Of a DNA stretch of 64,000 nucleotides, positions 27,633 through 38,625 are shown one piece after another. Made by a program: the position numbers and the translations under genes. Source of the stretch: Pseudomonas berkeleyensis (GTDB lineage Bacteria; Pseudomonadota; Gammaproteobacteria; Pseudomonadales; Pseudomonadaceae); assembly GCF_014109765.1 (NCBI RefSeq), contig NZ_CP059139.1:5539001-5603000 (forward strand), given 5' to 3'. Each line of letters begins with the position of its first letter. The first letter of the stretch is position 1. Below the pieces are notes generated by a model, which saw only the letters and a list, made by a program, of their open reading frames with translations, did not search any database and was not told where the DNA came from.

Positions 27633-28831
27633 GGTTTGCGCACCGCCAGCAAGGTGATTGGCAGCGCTGCACGCCAGGTGTCGAAGCTGCCCAGCGGCTG
27701 CGCCTGGGCTACGACAAGGCGCAGCAGCTCACCGCCATGCTGCTCACGGAAGGCGACCAACGCCGCCTCACTCTGAATGGTCACGGCATTGGCCAGCAGA
27801 CGCCCGCCCGGCTTGAGCGCGGCCCAGCAATCATCGAGCACGCCAGGCACGGTAACGCCACCGCCAATGAAGATCGCATCCGGCGCCGGCAGTCCGGCCA
27901 AGGCCTCGGGTGCATGCCCGGCGACCAGTTGTAGACCGGGTACACCGAGGGCATCACGATTGTGGCGAATGTGTTCCTGGCGCCCCTCGTTGGCCTCGAT
28001 GGCGATAGCTCCGCAGGCCGGGTGCGCGCGCATCCACTCGATGCCGATGGAACCGCAGCCGGCGCCAACGTCCCATAGCAGCTCGCCGGGCAGCGGCGCC
28101 AGGCGCGCCAGGGTGACCGCGCGCACATCACGCTTGGTCAGTTGGCCGTCGTGGCGGTAAGCGTCGTCCGGCAGGCCGCAGGTCGGTGGCAGCAATTGCG
28201 CCCCAGCGTCGGCCAAACATTCCACAGCCAGCAGGTTGAGATCGGCGCCACGCGGCAGGTCCCAGCTCGCGGCCTGACCATCGAGTCGGCGCTCATCCGC
28301 CCCGCCAAGATGCTCCAGCAAGGTCAGCCGACTGGCGCCGAAACCACGCGCACGCAGGGCTTCGGCGACCTGCGCAGGCGTGTCGCCATCGGCGCTCAAT
28401 ACCAGCAGGCGCGTGCCGGGATACAGCCGGGCGTTGAGCGTGGCCAGCGACCGGCCTACCAACGACAGCACCTCCACCTCCTGCAGCGGCCAGCCCAGGC
28501 GCGCCGCTGCCAGCGACACCGAGGACGGTGCCGGCAACACCTGCAACTCATCGGCCGGCACCTGGCGCGCCAGGCTGGCGCCGACGCCATAGAACATCGG
28601 GTCACCGCTGGCCAGCACGCACACTGCCTCGCCACGCCGGGCCAGCAGCGGTTGCAGGTCGAAGGGGCTCGGCCAGGTTTCCCGCTCGCCGCTGATGCAC
28701 GGCGGCAGCAGCGCCAGCTGGCGCGGCGCGCCAACGATACGGGTGGCCGCCAGCAGGGCACGGCGCGCGGCCTTGCCCAAACCGGGATAGCCGTCTTCGC
28801 CGATGCCGACCAGGGTCAACCAGGGTTTCAT
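27629..28831 (-). CDS. cobL: precorrin-6Y C5,15-methyltransferase (CbiE-CbiT fusion)
   Basis: Methylates precorrin-6B at C5 and C15 and decarboxylates the C12 acetate. The 400-residue protein has an N-terminal tetrapyrrole methyltransferase domain ([47 protein letters not shown]) and a C-terminal CbiT domain ([37 protein letters not shown]). It is divergent from the cobG operon; the ~280-bp gap holds a riboswitch on the other strand. Confidence 0.95.
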   Translation of the reverse strand: MKPWLTLVGIGEDGYPGLGKAARRALLAATRIVGAPRQLALLPPCISGERETWPSPFDLQPLLARRGEAVCVLASGDPMFYGVGASLARQVPADELQVLPAPSSVSLAAARLGWPLQEVEVLSLVGRSLATLNARLYPGTRLLVLSADGDTPAQVAEALRARGFGASRLTLLEHLGGADERRLDGQAASWDLPRGADLNLLAVECLADAGAQLLPPTCGLPDDAYRHDGQLTKRDVRAVTLARLAPLPGELLWDVGAGCGSIGIEWMRAHPACGAIAIEANEGRQEHIRHNRDALGVPGLQLVAGHAPEALAGLPAPDAIFIGGGVTVPGVLDDCWAALKPGGRLLANAVTIQSEAALVAFREQHGGELLRLVVAQAQPLGSFDTWRAALPITLLAVRKP

Positions 28832-28900
28832 CCACCTACCTCACAAGTAGCCGACAAGGCGCGTGTCGCGGCGCCGGGCAAAGCGGGCATAATACAGCCT

Positions 28901-29070
28901 TCGTCGGTGCCCTTGAGTCGATACGACTCTGCAACGGGCCTAAGAGGGAACACGGCTAAACCGTGGCTGCCCCCGCAACTGTAAACAGCGAGTCTGCTGC
29001 ACCCACGCCACTGGATTTCCGGGAAGGCCGCAACAGACCAAGACCTGTCAGCCAGGAGACCTGCCGACGA
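28901..29070 (+). ncRNA. cobalamin riboswitch of the cobG-cobH-cobI-cobJ operon
   Basis: Contains the B12 aptamer elements in order: CGGTGCCC start, AAGAGGGAACACGGCTAAAC, GTGGCTGCCCCCGCAACTGT, AAACAGCGAGTCTGC, a CCGGGAAGGCC stem, and the B12 box CAGCCAGGAGACCTGCCGAC ending near 29068. The first operon codon is about 45 nt downstream. It should shut corrin synthesis down when adenosylcobalamin is plentiful. Confidence 0.97.
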
Positions 29071-29114
29071 ACGCTGGTCGCGAGTGCCAACATCGGGCGG
29101 GGTGTACCGATGCC

Positions 29115-30491
29115 ATGAAATCCCCTACGGGGAATTTCGCTGGTTCGGTCGCCGCGTCGTTATCCACAGGTGACCGTTTGAACGCCTCCATCCGCCCTTC
29201 CGCCTGCCCCGGCCTGCTGCGCATCGTGCCTGCGCTGGACGGTGGCATCTGCCGGGTCAAGCTGCCCGGCGGCGTGCTGCGCAGCACCCAGGCGCGGGCA
29301 CTTGCCGAGGCGGCACGGCGCCATGCCAGCGGCGTGCTGGAGCTGACCAACCGCAGCAACCTGCAGATCCGTGGCGTGCTGCCCGGCCAGGAAGCACCGC
29401 TGATCGATGCCCTGCTCGACGCCGAGCTCGGCCCGCGAGTGGCCGCCGCCGACGATGTACGCAACCTGATGCTCAGTCCCGCCGCCGGCCTCGACCCGCA
29501 GGCACGGATGAACGTGCGTCCGTTGGCCAACCAATTGCTCGATCTGCTGCAGGACACCCCGGCGCTGCATGCCCTGTCACCCAAGTTCGCCCTGCAACTG
29601 GACGGCGGCGAAGCCCTGGCCATGCGCGAACATCCCCATGACCTGTGGCTGGCTGCCGAAGACGACCAGCACCTGCTGCTGGGCCTGGCCGGCTGCCCCG
29701 GTGACGAACCACTGGCTCGCATTGAGGCAACGCAGGCGCTCGACGTGGTGCGCGAATTCCTGTTGCTGTTCCTCGAACAGGCCACACCCGAACAGTCGCG
29801 CATGCGCCAGTTGCTGGCACACATCGCCCCTGACGACCTGCTGCAACACCTGCAAGCTCGACTGGATTTCCCTCTGCAACCGGCACCGGCCAATTGGCGG
29901 CCCAGCGCGACGCTCATGCGCCCACCGGCAGGTATTTATCCACAAGCACAGAGAGGCCTGTGCATGGTCGCAGCTGGCGCCCAGCTGGGCCGTCTGCATG
30001 CCGAGCAACTCCTCGCCCTCGCCGATCTGAGCGAGCGACATGGCGACAGCGAGCTGCGCCTGACCCCCTGGCAAGGCGTGCTGCTGGGCAATGTGGCGGA
30101 GGAACAGGCCGACGAAGTGCTGGCCGCTCTGGGCGAACTGGGCCTGTTGAACCATGCCGACGAACCGCTTCTCGGCCTGGTCGCCTGCACCGGTTCGGCG
30201 GCCTGCGCCCGCGGTCTGGCCGACAGCAAGCACCACGCCCTGCACCTGGCCGACCTGCTGCGCGAAAGCGGCGCCCGCCCGCAAGTGCACCTCAGCGCCT
30301 GCCCACGCAGTTGCGCCAGCGCTCGCGTGCAGCCCTATACCCTGCTCGCCAGCACTCCCGACCACTATCAGCTCTATCGACGCACACCCGAGGCGCCCGG
30401 TTTCGGTCGTCTGCTGGTGCCGGCCATGACCATCGACGAGGCCGGCGCCTGGTTCGCCCGCCAACACCCCGCAGGAACCCCCGATGCTTGA
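29115..30491 (+). CDS. cobG: precorrin-3B synthase
   Basis: O2-dependent monooxygenase converting precorrin-3A to precorrin-3B (aerobic route). The product is up to 458 residues, built like nitrite/sulfite reductases: CPGLLRIVPALDGGICRVKLPGG at the N-terminus, RSNLQIRGV, and a cluster/siroheme cysteine set CTGSAACARG and SACPRSCA. Two starts are possible: the ATG at 29115, or a TTG at 29178 with AGGTGA upstream, which fits the usual N-terminus better. Overlaps cobH by 8 bp. Confidence 0.93.
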   Translation: MKSPTGNFAGSVAASLSTGDRLNASIRPSACPGLLRIVPALDGGICRVKLPGGVLRSTQARALAEAARRHASGVLELTNRSNLQIRGVLPGQEAPLIDALLDAELGPRVAAADDVRNLMLSPAAGLDPQARMNVRPLANQLLDLLQDTPALHALSPKFALQLDGGEALAMREHPHDLWLAAEDDQHLLLGLAGCPGDEPLARIEATQALDVVREFLLLFLEQATPEQSRMRQLLAHIAPDDLLQHLQARLDFPLQPAPANWRPSATLMRPPAGIYPQAQRGLCMVAAGAQLGRLHAEQLLALADLSERHGDSELRLTPWQGVLLGNVAEEQADEVLAALGELGLLNHADEPLLGLVACTGSAACARGLADSKHHALHLADLLRESGARPQVHLSACPRSCASARVQPYTLLASTPDHYQLYRRTPEAPGFGRLLVPAMTIDEAGAWFARQHPAGTPDA

Positions 30492-31110
30492 TTACATCCG
30501 CGACGGCCAGGAAATCTACCGCCGCTCCTTCGCCACCATCCGCGCCGAAGCCAACCTCGAAGGCATACCCGCCGACCTGGAAAAACTCGCCGTGCGGGTG
30601 ATCCACGCCTGCGGCATGGTCGACGTGGTCGAGGATCTGCGCTTCTCCCCCGGTGCTGGCGCCGCTGGCCGCGCCGCCCTGCTGGCCGGCGCGCCGATCC
30701 TCTGCGATGCGCGCATGGTCGCCGAAGGCATCACCCGCCCGCGCCTGCCGGCGAACAACGCGGTGATCTGCACCCTGCACGACGCCGGCGTACCGGAGCT
30801 GGCCCGCGAAGTCGGCAACACCCGCTCGGCGGTGGCCCTGGAACATTGGCGTGAACATCTGGAAGGCAGCGTAGTGGTGATCGGCAATGCCCCCACCGCC
30901 CTGTTCTACCTGCTGGAAATGCTCGACGCCGGCGCGCCGAAACCGGCATTGATCGTCGGCATGCCGGTGGGTTTTATCGGCGCGGCAGAATCCAAGGACG
31001 CCCTGGCCGCAGACAGCCGCGGCGTGCCCTACGTGATCGTCCGTGGTCGCCGTGGCGGCAGCGCCATGGCGGTGGCCGCGGTCAACGCACTCGCCTCGGA
31101 GGTGGAATGA
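30484..31110 (+). CDS. cobH: precorrin-8X methylmutase
   Basis: Moves a methyl group from C11 to C12 to give hydrogenobyrinate. The 208-residue length is normal. Conserved landmarks are [13 protein letters not shown], the catalytic-histidine block [27 protein letters not shown] and the C-terminal [13 protein letters not shown]. Overlaps cobG upstream and cobI downstream (ATGA). Confidence 0.96.
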   Translation: MLDYIRDGQEIYRRSFATIRAEANLEGIPADLEKLAVRVIHACGMVDVVEDLRFSPGAGAAGRAALLAGAPILCDARMVAEGITRPRLPANNAVICTLHDAGVPELAREVGNTRSAVALEHWREHLEGSVVVIGNAPTALFYLLEMLDAGAPKPALIVGMPVGFIGAAESKDALAADSRGVPYVIVRGRRGGSAMAVAAVNALASEVE

Positions 31111-31850
31111 TGGCTGGCCGTCTGCTTGGTCTGGGCGTCGGCCCCGGCGACCCCGAGCTGCTTACCCTCAAGGCTCTGCGCCTGCTGAAGTCGGCGCCAG
31201 TGGTGGCCTACTTCGTGGCCAAGGCCAAGCACAACGCCGGCCACGGCGGTAACGCCTTCGGCATCATCGAAGAGCACCTGGACGCGGCCCAGCAGCGCCT
31301 GCCGCTGGTCTACCCGGTGACCACCGAGAAACTCGCCCCGCCGCTGAGCTACGAAGATGTGATCGCCGATTTCTACGACACCTGCGCGCAGCAGATCGCC
31401 CAGTTGCTCGATGCCGGGCAGGACGTGGCGGTGATCTGCGAGGGCGACCCGTTCTTCTATGGCTCCTACATGTACCTGCACGACCGTCTGGCCGAACGCT
31501 ACGACGTCGAGGTGGTGCCCGGCGTGTGCTCGATGCTCGGCTGCGCCTCGGTGCTCGGCACGCCGCTGGTGTATCGCAACCAGAGCTTGAGCGTGCTCTC
31601 CGGCGTGCTGCCGGAAGACGAACTGGAACAACGCCTGCGCGATGCCGAAGCGGCGGTGGTGATGAAGCTCGGGCGCAACTTCGACAAGGTGCGCCGCGTG
31701 CTGCGCAAGCTCGGTCTGGACGACCGCGCCCACTACGTCGAACGCGCCACCATGGCCAGCCAGAAGATCGTGCCGCTGGACGAGGTAGAGCCGATGGATT
31801 CGCCGTATTTCTCGATGATTCTGGTGCCCGGCCAGAAATGGCGGGGCTAA
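31107..31850 (+). CDS. cobI: precorrin-2 C20-methyltransferase
   Basis: SAM-dependent methylation of precorrin-2 at C20. The 247-residue protein has the tetrapyrrole methylase blocks [36 protein letters not shown] and [20 protein letters not shown]. Starts inside the cobH stop (ATGA). A REP-filled spacer follows before the next gene. Confidence 0.96.
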   Translation: MMAGRLLGLGVGPGDPELLTLKALRLLKSAPVVAYFVAKAKHNAGHGGNAFGIIEEHLDAAQQRLPLVYPVTTEKLAPPLSYEDVIADFYDTCAQQIAQLLDAGQDVAVICEGDPFFYGSYMYLHDRLAERYDVEVVPGVCSMLGCASVLGTPLVYRNQSLSVLSGVLPEDELEQRLRDAEAAVVMKLGRNFDKVRRVLRKLGLDDRAHYVERATMASQKIVPLDEVEPMDSPYFSMILVPGQKWRG

Positions 31851-31854
31851 TCCC

Positions 31855-31972
31855 GTAGGGCGGGTGCAACCCGCCGACAGCGAACCGGCGGGTTATACCC
31901 GCCCTACCCGTCACAAGGCCGTAGCCCGGATGAAATCCGGGAACCCCATTCCCCGGATTGCATCCGGGCTAC
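31855..31972. repeat. two consecutive REP hairpins (BIME-like) between cobI and cobJ
   Basis: Hairpin one has arms GTAGGGCGGGT (31855-31865) and ACCCGCCCTAC (31897-31907). Hairpin two has arms GTAGCCCGGAT (31921-31931) and ATCCGGGCTAC (31962-31972). Together they fill almost the entire spacer inside the operon. Confidence 0.85.
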
Positions 31973-31984
31973 AGGATTTACCGC

Positions 31985-33643
31985 ATGAACATCGTCATCC
32001 TCGGCGCCAGCGCGCTGGCCACTGCACAACGCCTCAAGGCACTTTATCCACAGGCCGTGATCCATGGTCTGCGAGGCCGTGCTGATGGCGCCGAGCGCCA
32101 CTACGACGAGTTCGGCGAGCACCTGCGCGCCCTCTACCGCGCTGACCAGCCGCTGGTGGTGCTGTGCGCCGCCGGTATCGTTATCCGCAGCCTCGCCGCG
32201 CTGCTGGCGGAAAAAGGCGCTGAACCGCCGGTGCTCGCCCTGGCCGAAGACGGCAGCGCCGTGGTGCCGCTGCTTGGCGGCCTGGCCGGGGTCAACCGCC
32301 TAGCCCGCGAGATCGCCGCGCACCTGGGCGTCACACCGGCCATCACCACCAGTGGCGAGCTGCGCTTCGGCACCTGCCTGCTGGAGCCACCGGCCGGCTA
32401 CGCCCTGGCCGACCTGCAGCAGGGCAAGCGCTTCGTCAGCGACCTGCTCGGCGGCGAGACGGTACGCATCGAAGGCCAGGCGCCCTGGCTGGAAGCGGCA
32501 CAACTGCCTGTGGATAACGCCGCCAGCCGGATTATCCATATCACCCCCGAGACCCGCCCGGCGCAGCCCGATGAACTGCTGATCCATCCGCGCAGCGTCG
32601 CCGTGCTGATCGACCGCCCCAGCGCCGACCTGCCGGCTCGACTGCAGCAAGCACTGAGCACCACCAACCTGGCACCACAAGCGCTGGCCTGCCTGCTCGC
32701 GGAGAAAAGCTGGATGGCCAACACCGAGCTGCACGCCGCCGCAGCCGAGTTGAAGCTGCCACTGCGCTTTATCCATAGCACTTCCGAACTGCCGCCCGAG
32801 CACCATGCCGGCGACGGCCTGCACCTGCTGCTGAGTGAACAACCGCTGGATATCGAACGCCTTGGCCAACGCCGTGGCCGTCTCAGCGTGGTCGGCCTCG
32901 GCCCTGGCGCCGCCGAGCACATGACCCCCGCCGTACGCCGTGCCCTGGACGAGGCCGAAGACCTGCTCGGCTACGACACCTATGTGAAGATGGCCGGCCC
33001 GCTGCGCGCCGATCAATGCCTGCATCCCAGCGACAACCGCGAGGAGCTGCAGCGCGCCGCCCACGCCTTCGAACTGGCCGCCAGCGGCCGCCGGGTGGTG
33101 ATGATCTCCTCCGGCGATCCCGGCGTGTTCGCCATGGCCGCCGCCGTGATGGAGGCCCTGGAAAGCCCGCAGAGCGAGGCCTGGCAAGGCGTCGAGCTGG
33201 AGGTACTGCCGGGCGTCTCCGCCGCTCTGGCCACCGCCGCCAAGGCCGGCGCGCCGCTGGGTCATGACTTCTGCCTGATCTCGCTATCGGACAACCTCAA
33301 GCCCTGGGCGGTGATCGAGAAACGCCTGGAGCACGCTGCCCTGGCCGACCTGGCCATGGCCTTCTATAACCCGATCTCCAAATCCCGCCCCTGGCAACTC
33401 GGCCGCGCGCTCGACTTGCTGCACCAACACCGCGCGCCGGAAACCCTGGTGGTGCTCGGCCGCGATATCGGCCGCCCTGCCGAGGCGCTACGCAGCCTCA
33501 CCCTCGGCGAGCTGACACCGGAGATGGTCGACATGCGCACCCTGGTGATCATCGGCTCCAGCCAGACCCGCCGCTTCCCCCGCGCCGATGGTGGTGAGTG
33601 GGTGTATACGCCGCGCTGGTATCCGGCACTCACTACCGACTAA
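31985..33643 (+). CDS. cobJ: CbiG-like/precorrin-3B C17-methyltransferase fusion
   Basis: A 552-residue fusion. The N-terminal ~300 residues are CbiG/CobE-like (VVLCAAGIVIRSLAALLAEKG, GLAGVNRLAREIAAHLG, PAITTSGEL, ALACLLAEKSW), a domain tied to lactone opening in the anaerobic route. The C-terminal ~250 are CobJ (RLSVVGLGPGAAEHMTPAVR, LLGYDTYVKMAG, MISSGDPGVFAMAAAV), which contracts the ring by C17 methylation. The ATG at 31985 follows the REP pair. Confidence 0.93.
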   Translation: MNIVILGASALATAQRLKALYPQAVIHGLRGRADGAERHYDEFGEHLRALYRADQPLVVLCAAGIVIRSLAALLAEKGAEPPVLALAEDGSAVVPLLGGLAGVNRLAREIAAHLGVTPAITTSGELRFGTCLLEPPAGYALADLQQGKRFVSDLLGGETVRIEGQAPWLEAAQLPVDNAASRIIHITPETRPAQPDELLIHPRSVAVLIDRPSADLPARLQQALSTTNLAPQALACLLAEKSWMANTELHAAAAELKLPLRFIHSTSELPPEHHAGDGLHLLLSEQPLDIERLGQRRGRLSVVGLGPGAAEHMTPAVRRALDEAEDLLGYDTYVKMAGPLRADQCLHPSDNREELQRAAHAFELAASGRRVVMISSGDPGVFAMAAAVMEALESPQSEAWQGVELEVLPGVSAALATAAKAGAPLGHDFCLISLSDNLKPWAVIEKRLEHAALADLAMAFYNPISKSRPWQLGRALDLLHQHRAPETLVVLGRDIGRPAEALRSLTLGELTPEMVDMRTLVIIGSSQTRRFPRADGGEWVYTPRWYPALTTD

Positions 33644-33759
33644 GGCAAAATCACATCATAGAGCTGGTGCTGCTGCAGCCACTCCATTAACGTACCGCCG
33701 GTTCGAGGCCTGGATACTTGTCCGTGGTCTCACTACATGGATATGCCTTGGAGAGGCGA

Positions 33760-34533
33760 ATGGCGATCAATTGGTTATCGCGGCTGCGTTTTCTGTTCAA
33801 CAAGGCCACAGGCCGCATCGATAGCAAACTCAATCTCGACGATATCGAGCGCTATTGGAATTACCCACGCACGGGCGATGCCTACCTGGAGGCCTACCAG
33901 CACTCCCGGCGCCTCACCGCCTCCAGCGACGACCTGGCCAAGCAGATGCGCTTTCATACGCTGATGCAGGCAGTGCAGCGCGTAGCCAACGGGCAGGTCA
34001 CCGGCGATATTGCCGAGTGTGGCTGCTGGAGAGGGCACTCCAGCCACATGATCGCCAGCGCGCTGGCTACCAGCGCCTGGTCGGGCCGTTTCCTGATCTT
34101 CGACAGTTTCGAGGGCGGCCTTTCCGACAAGACCGCGCAGGATCGCACGCAACTGGGTGATACCAGCCCGGAAGAAACGCTCAAGCAAAAACTCCTGTTT
34201 TCATCCAATCAGGAGGCAGTGGCCAATGTCCTCAGCCCGTTTGACTTCGTCGAGCTGCACAAGGGCTGGATTCCCGAGGTTTTCGAGCAGGCAGCGGATC
34301 TCGCTTCACGCCGCTTCGCCCTCGTGCACATCGATGTTGACCTGTACGCCCCGATCCTGGCTTCCTTGCGCTTTTTCGGCCCGCGCATGAGCGAGGGTGG
34401 CGTCATCGTGGTCGACGACTATGCCGCCAGTCATTTCCCAGGCGCCACGACCGCTGTCGAAGAATTCATCGCCGAGTACCCACCCAAGCTGGCCCTGGCC
34501 GGACAGACCGGCGGCATGCTGTTGCTGTACTAG
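33760..34533 (+). CDS. TylF/MycF-family SAM-dependent methyltransferase
   Basis: A 257-residue protein with the TylF-type SAM fold: GDIAECGCWRGHSSHMIASA, FLIFDSFEGGL, then a metal-binding-like FALVHIDVDLYAPILASLRF and GGVIVVDDYAA. The family O-methylates sugars or other metabolites. No neighbour points to a pathway; it is 116 bp after the cobalamin operon but has its own GGAGAGG site. Function open. Confidence 0.82.
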   Translation: MAINWLSRLRFLFNKATGRIDSKLNLDDIERYWNYPRTGDAYLEAYQHSRRLTASSDDLAKQMRFHTLMQAVQRVANGQVTGDIAECGCWRGHSSHMIASALATSAWSGRFLIFDSFEGGLSDKTAQDRTQLGDTSPEETLKQKLLFSSNQEAVANVLSPFDFVELHKGWIPEVFEQAADLASRRFALVHIDVDLYAPILASLRFFGPRMSEGGVIVVDDYAASHFPGATTAVEEFIAEYPPKLALAGQTGGMLLLY

Positions 34534-34610
34534 CCCAGCACAAACCTTCTAGCCCTGCTCGGCGAACGCGCTAAGCTCAGGCGTTCACAAGCAGTGACAG
34601 GCAACAGGCG

Positions 34611-35450
34611 ATGAACGCGCAATCATGGGTCGACCTCAAGCAGGATGCCGATACCGGCATCGAGGTGATCCGTGCGCATTTCGAGGGCCACGCCTACGAT
34701 CCGCATTGGCATGACAGCTACCTGATCGGCTTCACCGAACAGGGTGTGCAGCAGTTCCATTGCCGCCGCGCGCTGTTCAGTAGCGTCCCCGGGCAGACCT
34801 TCTTCCTCGAGCCCGGCGATATTCACGACGGCCACGCGCCGACGCCGGGCGGTTTCACCTACTCCACGCTCTACCTTGAGCCAGCCTGGCTGGAAAAGGC
34901 ATTGCCAGCGCTGTTCGAACAGGCACCCGCCGACTGCCTACCCGGCGTGCCGCGCACCCAGCCGGACGACCCCGGATTACTGCCATGTATCGCCAACGCC
35001 CTGCAGGCGCTGCGCGACGGTGAACCACGCATGGTGCGCGACGCCGCGCTGGATACACTGCTGGAACGCATCTCGCGCAGTCTGCACTGGCGCCAGCGCC
35101 TGTCGGGCAACCCACAGATCGCCAGTGTGGCCCTGCGTGCTCGCGACTACCTGCATGCTCACTTTCACGAAAACATCGGCCTCGACGAACTGGCGCAGGT
35201 CTGCGGCGTCGACCGCTTCCGGCTGAGCCGTGCCTTCAAGGCAGCCTTCGGCATCGCCCCGCATGGCTACCTGATCCAGCTGCGTCTGGTACGCGCGCGG
35301 CGCCTGCTGGCCATCGGCACGTCACCCGCGGATGTCGCCAGCGACCTGGGTTTTGCCGACCAGAGCCACCTGGGCCGCTGGTTCCGCCGCGCCAACGGCC
35401 TCACCCCGGGCGCCTACCGCAACCTCTGCACAAAGCTTCAAGACCACTGA
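34611..35450 (+). CDS. AraC-family transcriptional regulator
   Basis: A 279-residue regulator with an N-terminal cupin sensor (AYDPHWHDSYLIGFTEQGVQ, FFLEPGDIHDGHAP) and a C-terminal double helix-turn-helix (IGLDELAQVCGVDRFRLSRA; SPADVASDLGFADQSHLGRW). The next gene, a LysE exporter 77 bp downstream on the same strand, is the common partner of this type of regulator, so amino-acid efflux control is likely. Confidence 0.9.
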   Translation: MNAQSWVDLKQDADTGIEVIRAHFEGHAYDPHWHDSYLIGFTEQGVQQFHCRRALFSSVPGQTFFLEPGDIHDGHAPTPGGFTYSTLYLEPAWLEKALPALFEQAPADCLPGVPRTQPDDPGLLPCIANALQALRDGEPRMVRDAALDTLLERISRSLHWRQRLSGNPQIASVALRARDYLHAHFHENIGLDELAQVCGVDRFRLSRAFKAAFGIAPHGYLIQLRLVRARRLLAIGTSPADVASDLGFADQSHLGRWFRRANGLTPGAYRNLCTKLQDH

Positions 35451-35527
35451 CCGAGCGAGCCGGACAATCGCGCCATAACCCATATGGAGCGACGCCCAAT
35501 GCCTTTCACCACCTGCCGGGCCCAGCC

Positions 35528-36124
35528 ATGAACCAGTGGCTGCCCTTTATCCTGTTCGCTTCGGTGGCGTCGATCACCCCCGGCCCGACCAACCTGCTGA
35601 TCCTCGGCAGCGCCGCACGCTTCGGGCTGCCTGTTGCGCTGGCCATCGCCCTTGGTGCCTGCGTCGGCGCCAGCCTCATGCTGCTGGTGATCGGCCTCGG
35701 CCTGGGCGAACTGCTGCTACGTACCCCCCTGCTGCAAACGGCGATGACCTGGGCCGGCGTCGCCTGGATCAGCTGGATGGCCTGCAAGCTGATGCGCCGC
35801 GATGCGGCCGGTATCGACGACAAGCCCATCGACCGGCGCCAGGGCTTCATCCACGGTGCCGGCCTGCAACTGGTCAACCCCAAGACCTGGCTGATGACCG
35901 TCTCGGTCACGGCGATCTTCCTTGGCGGCGACGCCTCATTCGCCGCCGTGACGGCCTATGCCGCGCTGTTCCTGCTGGTGTCCACGCCATGCCTGCTGGT
36001 CTGGGGGCTGCTCGGCGTGGGCGGCGCACACCTGTTGCGACAGCCCGCCAGGCTGCTGCTGTTCAACCGGGCCATGGCGTTGTTGCTGCTGGCTTCGGTG
36101 TGGCTGCCGCTGCTACTGCGCTGA
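35528..36124 (+). CDS. LysE/RhtB-family amino acid exporter
   Basis: A 198-residue inner-membrane protein with about six helices and the LysE start signature SITPGPTNLLILGSAARFG, followed by QLVNPKTWLMTVSV. Exports amino acids or derivatives by proton exchange. It follows the AraC gene and converges on dgdA with 23 bp between stops. Confidence 0.92.
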   Translation: MNQWLPFILFASVASITPGPTNLLILGSAARFGLPVALAIALGACVGASLMLLVIGLGLGELLLRTPLLQTAMTWAGVAWISWMACKLMRRDAAGIDDKPIDRRQGFIHGAGLQLVNPKTWLMTVSVTAIFLGGDASFAAVTAYAALFLLVSTPCLLVWGLLGVGGAHLLRQPARLLLFNRAMALLLLASVWLPLLLR

Positions 36125-36147
36125 GCGATCGAGTGTTCAACAACCCA

Positions 36148-37527
<1,380 letters not shown>

Positions 37528-37556
37528 TTATACAAGATAGAAGCGAGACGAATAAC

Positions 37557-38408
37557 TTGAGCCTGTCCCTCGACATCGATCTGCTGCGTTCCTTCGTCGC
37601 TATCTCCGAGGCACGCTCCCTCAGCCGCGCGGCCAGCCGCGTCGGGCGTACCCAGTCAGCGCTGAGCCAGCAACTCAAGCGTCTGGAAGAAATCGTCGAA
37701 CAACCGCTGTTCCAGCGCACCGGCCGCGGCGTGCTGCTCACCGCTCATGGCGAGCGTCTGCTGACACATGCCCAGCGCATTCTGCGCCTGCACGACGAGG
37801 CCATGGCCGATCTGTCCGCCAAGGGGCTGTCCGGCACCATCCGCTTCGGCTGTCCGGACGACTATGCCGCCGTATTCCTGCCCTACCTGCTGCGCCAGTT
37901 CGCCAGCCAGCACCCCAGCGTGCTGGTCGAGGTAATCTGCGCGCCCACACCACGACTGCTGCAGCAATGGGACAAACATGCACTGGATCTGGCCCTGATC
38001 TCCCTGCCGGACGGTGCACCGGACGAGACCATCATTCGCCGCGAGCCGCTGGTATGGGTCGGCTGTCCCGGCACCGAAACCGCAGATTTCGACCCGCTGC
38101 CATTGGCGCTGTCGAGCCCCGATACCCTGGATCACCTGGCCGCCCGCGCCAGCCTCGACCGTGCCGGCCGGGGTTATCGCATCGCCTATGCCAGCGACAG
38201 CCTGGCCGGCCTGACCGCACTGGTGCGCTCAGGCCAGGCCATCGCCGTACTCACACGTACCGCCGTACCGGCTGACCTGTGCATTCTCGACACCACGGCA
38301 ACGCTACCGGCGCTGCCGAGCGTCGGGATCAGCCTGAAACTGGGCCGCAGCACACCGTTGAGCGAAGCCTTCGCAGAGCACACCCGGCGCAGCCTGCCGC
38401 TGCTCTGA
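37557..38408 (+). CDS. dgdR: LysR-family regulator, DgdR-like
   Basis: A 283-residue LysR protein with N-terminal winged helix (LLRSFVAISEARSLSRAASR, GRTQSALSQQLKRLEEIV) and an inducer-binding domain. The first codon is TTG at 37557 (MSLSLDIDLL); no better ATG exists before the helix-turn-helix. Divergent from dgdA across a 107-bp shared promoter region, as in the Burkholderia dgd locus where DgdR represses dgdA. Symbol inferred from context. Confidence 0.82.
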   Translation: MSLSLDIDLLRSFVAISEARSLSRAASRVGRTQSALSQQLKRLEEIVEQPLFQRTGRGVLLTAHGERLLTHAQRILRLHDEAMADLSAKGLSGTIRFGCPDDYAAVFLPYLLRQFASQHPSVLVEVICAPTPRLLQQWDKHALDLALISLPDGAPDETIIRREPLVWVGCPGTETADFDPLPLALSSPDTLDHLAARASLDRAGRGYRIAYASDSLAGLTALVRSGQAIAVLTRTAVPADLCILDTTATLPALPSVGISLKLGRSTPLSEAFAEHTRRSLPLL

Positions 38409-38428
38409 TCGACGCCTCACTGAGAACT

Positions 38429-38567
38429 CTTCAGCGCCTCGCCAATCGCGTAGTAGTGCCCGCCCGCCACGTGATGCAGGCTGCGCAGGCTCAGGTCGGC
38501 CGTCTCGAAATGCCAGCGACCGTCGCGGAATACGCGCTCGTCGGCCCAGGCCGCGATCACCTCGCCG
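38429..38567 (-). pseudogene. duplicated 3' tail of the flavin reductase gene
   Basis: These 139 bp match 60419-60557, the C-terminal coding part of the flavin reductase gene, at 136 positions (three substitutions counted by eye). On the minus strand it still reads EVIAAWADERVFRDGRWHFE and LHHVAGGHYYAIGEAL. The rest of the gene is missing, so it is a non-functional copy lying between dgdR and a chemoreceptor gene. Confidence 0.9.
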
Positions 38568-38625
38568 TGGTCGAGTCTCTGCTGGCCGTGATGCTCGGCG
38601 TAGCACTGCGGCGGGCGCGCTAGGT

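Noticed and set aside
11898..31972. REP units as possible regulatory attenuators or small RNAs
   Set aside because: Their sequences recur as REP families in several unrelated spacers and lack T-runs, so repeats are the simpler explanation.
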